NCBI GenBank assembly: GCA_004352715.1
Contig: SCFE01000011.1
Location: 2,265,196 to 2,329,195 of the forward strand
Length of the DNA stretch: 64,000 nt
DNA from: Hofstenia miamia
Lineage: Eukaryota > Xenacoelomorpha > Acoela
Direction of reading: 5' to 3'
How positions within the stretch are numbered: the first letter of the stretch is position 1; every line of letters begins with the position of its first letter. The position numbers and the translations under genes are program-made. The notes beneath the pieces are model-generated. The model was not told the DNA's origin, searched no databases, and saw nothing but the letters and a program-made list of their open reading frames with translations. Shown here in pieces: positions 10,836-21,195 of the stretch.

Positions 10836-11459
10836 CTAATATAAGTATTGACTTAATACAGCATCACTATTGGATGGATTGTTAAATATCGCAGGGCGAC
10901 AATACCATTTTGGAACCAGTATAAAAAAGCTGAGCCTGAAACTTTAAGCAAAAAATATCCTGTTTCAGATAATAACTTATAGTTTTAAAATTAATAAAAG
11001 GCAATAACTATGAACTTTGCTTATTGTGCATAATATGTCCCAGAGTTGTAACTGGGCCGGGCTTGGGCTGTGGAAATACAGGTACAACCCTATTTAATGA
11101 AATGCTAAAAAAATTTTCCCAATTTTCACAAAGTATGAAAATGTACTTTTCTGCTTAATGTATACCCCCCTCTCTATTCACTTACAAATATTACTCAATT
11201 TATTGACAGGATGATTTGTATCAGCTCAAAATAATATGAATTCATCTTTCAGGCATGACATCCTTTCTGGAAAAAAATTGAATCGATATTCATAAAGGTT
11301 TTCTAGCAGACAACCATAAAAATCAGCCGTTCTAGCACATGACAACTTCTCACATAATGTAGAATCACTGGGGTGATTCTAGCAAACAAGAGAACACGAT
11401 TAAACTATTTCTCTATTTACAGATGCTTGGGTGTCTTATATACAATGCGTATTTACAAT
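10836..11459. other. No gene recognised
   Basis: AT-rich sequence between the tandem array and the 3' end of the minus-strand LINE. Nothing supported. Confidence 0.5.
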
Positions 11460-12110
11460 GAAGAAGAAGAAGAAACACGTATATTTTCACTTGTAGTCAA
11501 TAAAAAAATGCAAATACATAGAAGAATGGTACGAACCATGCACACATAAAACCAAAAATAAAACTTAAACATGTAATAAAACTAAGAATTTTTAGTGATT
11601 AAGAGAGTCATAAAAGGGAAAAATATAGACTTTCGAAGAGACAGACGATAGAATTCCACTTTGAGACGACCAGATCTTGACTGGAGTTTAGGGTACAAAT
11701 CGTTAAGTCTGTGTGAGTTGAGTGATGACTTAGTGAAAAGTCGGACGGCCAATTCCTGTCTCCTAGCCACGTAGTTTAGATCATTGATTTCACTGCCAGT
11801 AATAATCTTATGACCACGTGAAAAAATTCTTTGAACCTTGACATTAAGTGTCACCAAGACCTACAAACAACGGAGGACAGTAATCAAAGAGCGAAACTAC
11901 AGTGTAGTTAAAAATGTTAAGAAAGGCGTCTTTATTACAGACAGGCTTCAACTGCCTAAGGAGTGTGTGTGAGACTCTATTGGTCTTGCGTGTGGAGATT
12001 ATCATTTGGACAGATGTCTTATTCAGCAAGAGAGAGTTGATAGAAGAATACTTATCAAGTAGGATCGCATCAGTATTGATGAATTCGTTTTTTGTCAACC
12101 TGATTATTGA
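11460..12110 (-). pseudogene. Minus-strand LINE, 3' part (RT C-terminus)
   Basis: This is the downstream half of a non-LTR retrotransposon reading right to left; its upstream half is at 15971-17520. The frame includes the end of the RT palm (after the FAD box) with a TRKTNR-type block. It then passes through a region ending RSGRLKVEFYRLSLRKSIFF, where the stop is at 11582-11584. Frameshifts separate the pieces (the two open frames overlap at 11844-11857). The element probably ends near 11460 in a (TTC)n-like stretch. The LINE at 12250-15970 interrupts it. Confidence 0.75.
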
Positions 12111-12249
12111 TGTCATATTGTCCGCGAATTTGATCAGCAGACCATGAATACCTGAAAAATCAGAGATGTAGAAAATAAAGAGCAGAGGCCCGATCAAGGA
12201 TCCTTGCGGTTCTCCACTCATGACAGGCAAGAAATCGCTAAAAACACTG
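12111..12249. repeat. Left copy of 139-bp target-site duplication
   Basis: Base-for-base identical to 15971-16109. It lies exactly at the left boundary of the plus-strand LINE and consists of RT sequence from the older minus-strand LINE. Confidence 0.93.
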
Positions 12250-12278
12250 TTATTACACAGATTAATTAGATTTCAGCT

Positions 12279-13016
12279 ATGCCCCCAATTTCGCTGTCCG
12301 ACCTCAAAAATTTGAGCGATGCCCAGTTTGCCTCCGCTGTTGGTGGTCTGAAGAAAGACGCCATCATTTCGTTGTTACGCCAAGCGGTCTCTGCTCTCTC
12401 TACCTCGACTCCATCCACCAATGATGGCCCTGGCGTCATATCATCCTTATCTGACTCCCTAACAAAGCTTTCCTCTGATGTTTCCTCTCTGCAATCCCAA
12501 ATGTTCTCCTACAGTGCTGCTGCCTCGCGTTCTGTCTCATCTCTCCCCAATAATCCTGCTCCAAGTTTCACACCCGTGCTTGCTCCTCCTTCTGCTCTAC
12601 CGCATCCTCCCAAGCAGTCTATCCCTTCATCAACTAACCATAATCGTCCTCGTCCAGTTTTTGGTTCTAGTGCTTCCTGCCGTCTCCCTGCTGTTCCTAT
12701 TAGTTCACTTCCGCCGCCTCCCCGCAAAGCTCATATCTATGTTGGCCGTTTTGCTGCTTCTGTGTCCACCTCAGATGTTGCTGACCACCTTCGTTCTTCC
12801 TCTCTACAATTTGATGATGTCATTTCCATTCCTCCACGTCCTGACTCTCCATTTGTATCCTTCCATGTTGTTTGCGATCAAGTGTCTCATCGTGCACTCA
12901 TGAATCCTGATGTATGGTCTGAAGGCGTCTTGATTCGTTATTACCGCCTCTCTGACGAAGAGCGCAAATCTTTTGGCCTTCGTCCCCGCCGCCGTAATGC
13001 GCCTCGCCGTGACTGA
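12279..13016 (+). CDS. LINE ORF1 protein (RRM-like nucleic-acid-binding)
   Basis: 245 codons, intact. The N-terminal ~45 residues are followed by a Ser/Leu-rich segment with heptad spacing (about residues 55-75, SLSDSLTKLSSDVSSLQSQM), possibly a coiled coil. A Pro/Ser-rich linker runs from about 85 to 145, and the C-terminal domain (about 150-225) opens with HIYVGRFAASVSTSDVADHL. That pattern fits the RRM-like domain of LINE ORF1 proteins, which coat the element's RNA. The basic tail (RPRRRNAPRR) ends at a TGA followed directly by CTA. The next codons continue in the same frame into ORF2. The ATG is preceded by ttagatttcag, conserved in the copy at 24190. Confidence 0.85.
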   Translation: MPPISLSDLKNLSDAQFASAVGGLKKDAIISLLRQAVSALSTSTPSTNDGPGVISSLSDSLTKLSSDVSSLQSQMFSYSAAASRSVSSLPNNPAPSFTPVLAPPSALPHPPKQSIPSSTNHNRPRPVFGSSASCRLPAVPISSLPPPPRKAHIYVGRFAASVSTSDVADHLRSSSLQFDDVISIPPRPDSPFVSFHVVCDQVSHRALMNPDVWSEGVLIRYYRLSDEERKSFGLRPRRRNAPRRD

Positions 13017-15900
13017 CTATCTCACTCTGATCTTCCTCCTCCCCGTAACTCTGGCTTTTCCGTGTTGCTTGCCAATGCCCACAGTCTTGTATCTTTGAAT
13101 CGTCGTCTCAGCTTTTACAATTTCTTCTTGCAGTCTCCTGTTGACTTCATTTTCATCACTGAAACCTGGCTTGATCCTGCCGTTGCTGATAGTGTTGTTT
13201 TTCCCAACTCTACTCTTAAAGTTCTTTCTCGTATGGATCGATCCAGTGGTCGCCATGGTGGTGTTCTCATTGCCTCTCGTCTTCCTAACCTTGACATCCG
13301 TCCCATTTCTTTCGATTCATTATCCTTCGATTTCTGTTGTGGCTGTGCTGTTGTTCTCAGTGACCACATTGTTTCACTGCTCTGCGTTTACAACCCTCCT
13401 TCAAAAAGTGCCTTTCGCATTCCCATTGCTGATTTATCATCTATGTTCGAGTCTTTCATGACCAGTCTACCTACCTCTCTCGTCACCTTGGCTTTTCCAT
13501 TCGTCCTCATTTTCTTGTTTGTGGTGACTTCAATCTTCCTAATGTCTGCTGGAATGCGTTCGACTCTACTGACACTTATGAGTCTGCAGTTTTAGAAGTT
13601 TTTGCCTGCTATTCTCTTGAACAACTTGTATTTTCTCCTACTTCCAGCTCCTCTCTGCTTGATTTGGTTCTGTGCTCTCACCCCGATTACATATTTGACA
13701 TATCTGTAATCCCTGTTCCTGCTAAGCTGTCAGATCACTCATTCGTCAGCTTCAATCTGTTTGTCAACTCTACTTCTCCATCTGCTAATCCGGCTGTTCC
13801 ACAATATGCTCGATTTAACAGTGACTTTCTGTCACTTAATGCTGCTCTCTCATCTTCGCTGCCCGTTTTTAGTGATTCCTTCTCAGTTGACGATTGGTTG
13901 ACTTTCTTTCATCAAGTTATTTCTTCTTATGTTCCTCGTCGGCGGAAAAAGCGTGCTTCTCTTTCTTTCTATTTTTCGTCCCTTACTGTGCACTCCTTGA
14001 ATAAATTGGAGTCTTACAAACGCCATTCTGGTACTACTGCTACTCCGAAGCTTGCTTCTCTCACAGAAGATGTTCTCAATTTTATGGAACTTGACAAAGT
14101 CTCTTTTCTGTCCAGCTTCTCGTCCGGTTCTCTTCAAGACTCTTATTCCTTCCTGCATTCTCTTCATTCTAGGCCTGAGCTCCCCAATTTGAGATGGAAC
14201 CTTCTTTCTGCTCACTCTGACCTGGAGAAAGCTGATCTGTTTAACACTTATTTTGCCTCTAACTTCTCTGTACCTGTCTCCATGTGCCCTGGTCCGCCTG
14301 CTGCCTCCCCACTAATCCGACTTTGTGATATGGTCTTCAGTGCCCATGATATCTCTCTCATGCTTAAATCTTGCAAGTTGTCTGGTCCTTGTTATCCTGA
14401 CGGTGTTCCTTCCTTTGTAATTCATGAAACCTCCTCCACACTTTCTATCCATTTAAAGTATCTTTACTCCTTCATTTGCTCCACTAAGAGCTATCCCACC
14501 TGTTGGAAGACATCTTGGATTTCTCCACTGTTAAAATCTAATCAGCTTACCTCCTTGCAGGTCACGCCCTACTGCCCAATAGCTATTCTATCTTGACTGT
14601 CTATCATCTTTGAACACCTTGTTTTTCATTATATATTCCCAAAAATTCGTCACCTCATCTCTTCCTCTCAGCATGGCAACCTTCCTGGTCACTCTACAAT
14701 TACTAACCTTCTCACTCTGATCAAAAACTGCTACTTTCACTCTGATAGTAATGATCCTGGTTGTATTATCTTTCTTGACATCTCAAAAGCATTTGATCAC
14801 CTCCCTCATTCCATTCTGCTTGATAAGTTATGTTTATTTGGTTTTGATGTGAATTTCATCGAACTGTTCCAGTCTTACCTGACCAATTGCCACCAGTGTG
14901 TCTCTTCTCGTCTATCTCTTCTCCTGTCCCCATTACTAGTGGTGCCCCTCAAGGCTAAGTGTTTGCTGTTCTTTTCTTCCTCATTGCCATTAATGACCTC
15001 CCTCATTCTATTCTCAACTTGTCTTGCCTGTTGTATGTCAACAACACTGCGATTTTTGATTTTGGTTGGTCTTTTGCGTCGAACATTTTTTCTGATCTTG
15101 AGCACTTGTCTACTTGGTCTTCTGTCAACCATCTTGATTTTAGCACTACCAAGACATGTGGTATTTCCTTTTCTGTGGCTCCCCCTTCTGATTTGCCTCT
15201 ACCTGTGAACTTTGCGCCTCATCACACTCATCTTGGAGTTCAACTTGCTGCAAACTTAAATTGGACTGGACATGTGTCTTTGCGTCTCCGCAAAGCTAAT
15301 TCCTCGCTATTTGCCCTTTTCCGTAATGTTCCTTTTAATACCTCGTCCGCTGTGAAACTCTCTTTGTTCAAGTCCATTCCTCGCGCCATTCTTCTCTACG
15401 CGTCTCCTTGTTGGTGGCCTTCTCGTGCTTTGTTCCACTCCATGGAACGTTTCCAGAAACGCGCTTTCAAATGGATTTCCTCTTTGGACTATAAAGACGC
15501 TCTGCTGAAATTCTCCACTCTCCCGCTGTCACTCTACTTCCATGCCTGTGATCTCCTTCTGTTCAATCGACTACTGACTCGCAAATTGGATCTTGATCCT
15601 TTTGATTTCATTAAGTTCTCTAATTCCTGCTGCACTCGCTCTGATGATGTTGTCACCTTCTCCATTCGTCGTACAAAGAAACATCGCACCCTTCACTCGT
15701 TTTTCAATCGTGCTTGTACTGCTGCTAATTACATCTTGACTCGCAACCCTCCAACAGCGATTGATTTCTTTTCCCCACCACCGAGCTTCAAGAAATCTTT
15801 GATGGCTTTCCTCTTTGCTGAGCCCTTCTCCGACTTCGCCTACTCTTCCATTTGCTCCTATTTCATCTCCTGTGACTGTCCTCGCTGCTGTAAAACTTGA
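13017..15900 (+). pseudogene. LINE ORF2: AP endonuclease + reverse transcriptase, disabled
   Basis: The frame continues straight from the ORF1 TGA. The endonuclease starts near 13050 (LLANAHSLVS, FITETWLDP, SSGRHGGVLI), has a GDFNLPNVCW box near 13530, and ends with LSDHSFVSF near 13720. The RT follows: SGPCYPDGVP, LDISKAFDHLPHS near 14780, GAPQG near 14945, and the catalytic box near 15038. The thumb and C-terminus run to the stop at 15898-15900. Lesions: a 1-nt deletion near 13452-13457 (sister copy 24190-26593 has the extra base), TGA at 14594, a 1-nt loss near 14915, and TAA at 14956. The catalytic box reads YVNN instead of Y-x-D-D, so the protein cannot be an active polymerase. Confidence 0.9.
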
Positions 15901-15970
15901 CTTGTTTTTATTTTCTTGTTGTGTATGCCTTCAGCGGCTAAATAAAGTCATTGATTATTATTATTCAACC

Positions 15971-16109
15971 TGTCATATTGTCCGCGAATTTGATCAGCAG
16001 ACCATGAATACCTGAAAAATCAGAGATGTAGAAAATAAAGAGCAGAGGCCCGATCAAGGATCCTTGCGGTTCTCCACTCATGACAGGCAAGAAATCGCTA
16101 AAAACACTG
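15971..16109. repeat. Right copy of 139-bp target-site duplication
   Basis: Identical to 12111-12249. On its outer side the left copy is preceded by tcaacctg plus 10 extra bases, while here tcaacc directly precedes the repeat. The duplication may therefore begin a few bases further out, with a 10-bp junction deletion. Confidence 0.93.
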
Positions 16110-17520
16110 GGATGTGATACACGGAAGCTCTGGTTTGTAAGGTACTCAGATAGCCAGTTCACAAAGGAAATTGGAATGCTGCTATTAGAAAGCTTAAAAT
16201 AAAGTCGGCTGTGGGGGAGAGTGTCAAAGGCCTTGCTTAGATTGAAAGCCTGTAGCAGTATGTCATCTCTTGCATCTAGAATTCGAGTAATTTCGTCAAT
16301 GAGCTGAATCATAGCAGTACATGTAGACCTTCCCTTCAAATAAGGTTGTTGTGCTTTGCCAATCAGCAGAACGCTATGTGGTTTAAGATTACGTAGAGCC
16401 ATGAATTCGAGACACTTTGAGGGAATTGATAAAAGAGATATCGGACAAAGATCATCAATGTCAGGCATGCTCACTTCTGGCAAAGGAATGACATTAGCAA
16501 TCTTAAACTTTCTCGGAACTCAACTCAGGCGGAAAGAAGTATTAATGATATTAGACAAAGGTTCAGCAAGTAAGTGAGAGGCACTCTTGTAAATTTTGTT
16601 TGAAATACTATCGGCCCCAGTACCAACGTTTTTGATGCCATCGAGGTACTTTAGCACTGCGAACAGGCTAGTCTATGCGAAGCTATTTGCAGAGACACCA
16701 AGATGAGAACACAGAATGCTGTCACCATGAATCATGGAGCCTTGGAATTTTGCAGCTATATCATTGAGTGTGGTTTTAATTGAGGTGTATTTCGCTAGGA
16801 TATTGCCAATATTGGGCTTATTGCATCCTTTAGTGAAGGAATTATACAGCGCTCAGGATTGGTGAGCTCCTGAACAGGACTGAAGACAACCCTTCTTGGC
16901 CTTTATGATGGCATCAGATAGTTTTGCTGTGAAATGACGTAGTTTGTGAGTATCGTTTTGGTTAAAAGCTTGTTGCTCTTTGTCAATTATATCAAGTACA
17001 GTCTTTGAGAACCAGGGAGGACTTGCAACCAAAGCTTGAACATGGCGGAAGGGGATCACAAACATGGCATGGGAGTTACAGTTGTAAAAGTGCTCAACTT
17101 TATTATTGATGTCCTGGATAACGCTTACCCTATCGATTGAGCTTCTTTCCAAGGTATCTATGAAGTGACATAAATTACTGTGCGTAAGTCGAGTAACTTT
17201 TTAAGATGTTTGGGATGTAAGTCCACTTGCAAAGGTTTGATGAAGCAGACGTGATGATCAGGGCTGCCCAGAGGGGCAAAGTGCGATACCTCAGCATACC
17301 TGTAACTTAGATTAATTGGACAAAGACAGACATCGAGTGAGGAGTTTCTGGTGGTTTTACATGCGATATGCAAAAAGTTTTCGAGTTCTTGACCAATGAA
17401 AGCTATATTGAGGTCGCCACATATGATTGGGATATAATCAGAGTATGTAAGCAGAATGGAATTGACTGTGTTTATAATAAAATGGCAGATGCTCTCATTT
17501 TTAACATGGGGTAGACTTGG
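15971..17520 (-). pseudogene. Minus-strand LINE, 5' part (endonuclease end + reverse transcriptase)
   Basis: Read right to left. Near 17430 is an ICGDLNIAF endonuclease box, then PLGSPDHHVCF near 17270. The EN-RT linker follows with PPWFSKTVLDIIDKEQQAF (about 16960-17010). The RT carries SLLSIPSKCLEF, LSKAFDTLPHSR, SGEPQGSLIGPLLF and the catalytic FADN, whose second aspartate is lost. Several frameshifts and stops break the reading. It is 5'-truncated near 17520. The 3' half lies beyond the inserted LINE at 11460-12110. It is a different family from the inserter, with little similarity outside the RT motifs. Confidence 0.85.
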
Positions 17521-17886
17521 TGTTATAAGTTATAATTGTTCATTTATCTGTGTTAATTTGCATTTAAAAATGATGCTACCTTTTCTGCATTTTATTCTTT
17601 TCACTAATTTGTTGCTGTTCTAATGATTTACGACTATCAATTCTATAAATATAACTTGCTTTACTAAAACACAATTTATTAGTTGGAGTTCAATTTAATA
17701 TTGCATTAAAAATATTGTTTTTATGAATATGTTGTAATGGTTTTTAAGTCGTGTTCGCCAAGGATATCAACAATTTTACATGATTCATTGTATTTTCTAT
17801 ATTTCAATTACAAAGATGTAAACATTACATTTCTCACTTTTTTCTTGAGTTGTCATGTCATATTCTATAATTACATTTATTTTAGA
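17521..17886. other. No gene recognised
   Basis: AT-rich flank of the truncated LINE. A polypyrimidine/AG context (ttacatttattttag) just before 17887 resembles a splice acceptor. Confidence 0.45.
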
Positions 17887-18180
17887 AAATGCCATTAGAT
17901 AAGTGGGAACCATTCGCTTCTAAAAATGTTCGACTAAAGGATAAATTTTTATGTTGCTTTGTGGACAAGAAAAAGACTTATTTGAGGAAATGTATAATGT
18001 GCAGCAAAGTTTTGCAGTGCAAAGACTCAGCAACCACGCTTTGAAGGTTTGCACTTCTGAAACACCTACTGGTTCTATTTCTATTGAAAACTATTTTTGT
18101 AAGAAAGGATCAAAATTTCATATTCAACGGCAGTTGGTGTATCTTGATAATGTCCTTATTACTAAGGTGTGCAATTCGCC
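17887..18180 (+). pseudogene. BED zinc-finger fragment of a hAT-like transposase
   Basis: From the ATG at 17887 the frame reads KWEPFASKNVRLKDKFLCCF, then a KCIMC pair and a serine/threonine-rich stretch. This is the spacing of a BED-type zinc finger (aromatic W/F, C-x2-C), as found at the N-terminus of hAT transposases. A stop interrupts before the expected histidines, and the open reading moves to another frame (17951-18199). No DDE core follows, so this is a short decayed remnant. Confidence 0.45.
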
Positions 18181-18317
18181 GAGACTTAAGGCATTATAGC
18201 AAAAGTCTGGATTGGCAACCCCAAGTTTTTTGATCTTAATGAATCGTTAAATTCACTATATTGCCGTAGAGTTCAATACATTAAATCATTTCTAAAGAAC
18301 GAAAATTATCTAGTTTT

Positions 18318-18430
18318 ATGAATATCGAATTCGATTACGAATAATGAAAAGGACTCGAATACGAATTCGAATATCAACATTTTGAATAATCGAATAACGA
18401 ATATCACTTTTTCGAATATTCGAATTGCCT
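18318..18430. repeat. CGAAT-motif cluster (possible transposon subterminal repeats)
   Basis: Dense reiteration of cgaat/attcg (at least ten occurrences), including gaatattcgaatt. This looks like subterminal binding-site repeats of a DNA transposon rather than a simple microsatellite. Confidence 0.55.
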
Positions 18431-21195
18431 GAATAAAATTAATTCAAGAGATAACTTGGCAGCCAATCAGATTCAAATCTGTTATTGCTATTTATATTTG
18501 GTGATTGTTGAATCAAACACCAACTTTCAGGGCGTCGTGAACTGGGTTGAAAGATCTCCAACCAATAATTCAGAATTCTCATCCACTGAGCGAATATTTG
18601 CTAACCAGTTTAATGTGTACAAACAGTTATCATTCTTTACGTCAAAAATGTTACTGAACTGAACTTTATATATTTGGAGTGAGAGGTATAAATATGTGTA
18701 TAGATATCAATATTGCATTTTCTAAACAATTTCATCACCTTTCTGCATTTATTTTCACAATCACACTCATGAACGATTTTTTCTTTTAACATTAGTTTGA
18801 CTCTACACTGAAATGGATTGATGGTTATTGTTTAATCATTGCCATTAAGCATGTGATGTTATCATTAAAATCGTGTTGAATGAAGAGCCTTATTACTGCA
18901 GCATCTATGAAAAGTTTGTCAAGGAAGGCACGGAGCAGGAGACTGTGGCTAATGCACAAAGCAGCGGCTGTCCTATCTCAATAATGGTTGGGAGCTTTTC
19001 TATCAGTGACACCACAGTATTAGTACAGAGAATAGTTTTGTACTTCAATCCATTGAAATCTTTAAATAAATTGCAATAAATAGAGTTTGCATGGCCAACT
19101 ACGACCCGAGTCCTGCAGTAGCAGATTTTCTTCAAAATGAAAAGAAACTTTATTTAAAATTGACACAGACTTAATAAAGAAATTCTTTCGTGAATATGGC
19201 CCAATATAACTTCCTTCAGTATTTTTACTATGAATAAAAACTAGAATTTCTTCTGCCCGTATTTCATCTATTTTCTTGGTCTGGACGTATCCACACACTG
19301 CATGAATATTTTTTCGGGCTGCCCCAGTCCAGCCAGTGACCAATGTAGCTCACGCGTTTCATCCTTGCCCGCTTCCAACTTTACCCATATGTATGAAATT
19401 TCCTTAAAACACAATGAGGCGCTTATAATTGTGAAGTTTTGCTGGGCCTGGTTGGTACTTAAAAGGAGCTATCGAAGCGGAAATTCAACTGATGCATCAA
19501 TTGGCCAAGTGAAAAAATTGTGAGATTTAAGTTTTGATTTAATCTAGTTATGTTTGAAGAAATCTACCTATAATGCACACCCTGAGAGTAATCAATTTTA
19601 TTAATGCTCTGGCCAGCATTGAACGCTATGCTACGCAGAGTTACACCTGATCAATAATGAGCTATCATTGAAAAGCACATAATTGGCTGCCCTCACTTTC
19701 GGAGTAATCTAAGTGATCGTAGTGAAATAAATATGCAAATCTTGTCATTTACCAATTGTGCGTGCATCAACAAAAAGCATCAAAGCGGAATGTGTTTCAT
19801 TCCATGGTACATATGACTGGATATAGAATTTACTGAATAAAAATTATGCGGTATTTTGTTTATAATACAAACATACTTCAAAGTCATCATCAGCATCTCA
19901 CATATATTACCCTCCATGACTCCAATACAAAATTAATTTACAAACAAGTCGGGCGTTGCTGTTCCCTGATTGACAAATTCTTGATGTCGTATCAACACAT
20001 TGTCCATTTTCTTCACATTTAAGCCCAAAATGTTTGCAGAGACTTTAGCAGCCTTTCTCTCTGCAACGACTGTGAACAATTAATCATGTCATGGAATGTT
20101 TGGACCAAGTGGTTTACTGCCACTATAACTACTCTTTGGTAATCATGGCGGAATGCTGATAATAATACAGTGAGTTAATTAACTGAATTTGTTGGATATT
20201 AGTAGTAATGCAGACTCGAAGAACAGCTTTGACCTTGTCGGGCTTACCTGGCATAATTATGATGCAATTGTGTTCTTTGGTCATCTGTCTATCTCTGACG
20301 TCATTTGCATATATTTGTTGAAATATTTGTTGACAAACAAAATTAAGTTGCAATCTATTGTTAAAAAAAACAAACTTCTTTTTTTCAAAATTCCATGATT
20401 GCCTTTGGAATCAGTCACATAAATTTTTTGCAGGTATTGCTTTTGCACACACATTTCTTATAAACAGATTGACAAGTGCTAATTGATGAAGCATAACCCA
20501 CGAGTAAATCATGAATAACGAGGGGTGTGCTAGAAGATGCGAATTTTCATACATTACATAACCAATATGTAAATAATTTTAGAGTGTACTTGTATAGACT
20601 TCCACAATTTGGAAGGTCTAATATATTGAAATAATCATGCATTTATTGTTAAAGAACTGGTTATGTGCACTAGTACTAGTATGTTTGTTGAATAATACAC
20701 AGTGACATTAAGTTTCCTTAATTCTTGTAATTACCCAGAAATTGTTTTATATTTAACCAAACCTATAATGTATGTATATATTCATGAGTTTTTTTTATCC
20801 ATATATACATACAGTTTCCTTAAACATCGAATAAATATGTTAACAATGCGTGCCTTTCCAAGTTTTTCCATTTATTAAACAACTGACTTCATTTGTATGA
20901 AATAAACCTTTTAAAATAGATCTACCAACTTGAGCGAATAAAAACGTTACTTCTATCATCATTTTGTATTAATGATGGAAACTTGTCTTTGTACATAAAT
21001 TTCATTTATAAGCTTTTTTGTTACAGTATTTAGTGTTTACTTACTTTTATTCTATATGTTAGTAATCATTTCGACAAATAGTAAAGTTTATCTTTCAACT
21101 ACATAATGACATTTATAGAATGCCTTAAAATGTGTATTTTATGTGTGATATTAAATAGAAGCGCATAAAAACAAAACCATTCATGCTTCAAAATA
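18431..21195. other. Unassigned; several weak exon-like frames
   Basis: A frame at 18530-18662 follows a good acceptor (caccaactttcag) and encodes about 43 residues before its stop. The stretch 18873-19020 is more GC-rich than its surroundings, with open frames on both strands. 19062-19343 is open on the minus strand. None shows a domain I recognise. The remainder is AT-rich with nothing supported. Confidence 0.35.

Larger units (their letters stand above)
12250..15970 (+). mobile_element. Near-full-length LINE (CR1/jockey-like, two ORFs), family 4 copy 1
   Basis: A 3.72-kb non-LTR retrotransposon on the plus strand. Order: 29-nt leader, ORF1 (12279-13016), ORF2 endonuclease plus reverse transcriptase (13017-15900), then a short 3' UTR with AATAAA at 15942-15947 and an (ATT)n tail. 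The sense strand is pyrimidine-rich and richer in CpG than its surroundings. It sits inside an older LINE between 139-bp direct repeats, so insertion was relatively recent. Three sibling pieces of the family are at 23452-23900, 24190-26593 and 41198-43046. Clade assignment beyond an apurinic-endonuclease LINE is uncertain. Confidence 0.92.

Noticed and set aside
12509-15132. Minus-strand and alternative-frame ORFs across the plus-strand LINE
   Set aside because: They are shadows of the pyrimidine-rich coding strand. They are rich in Arg/Ser/Leu with no motifs and do not match the LINE protein families.
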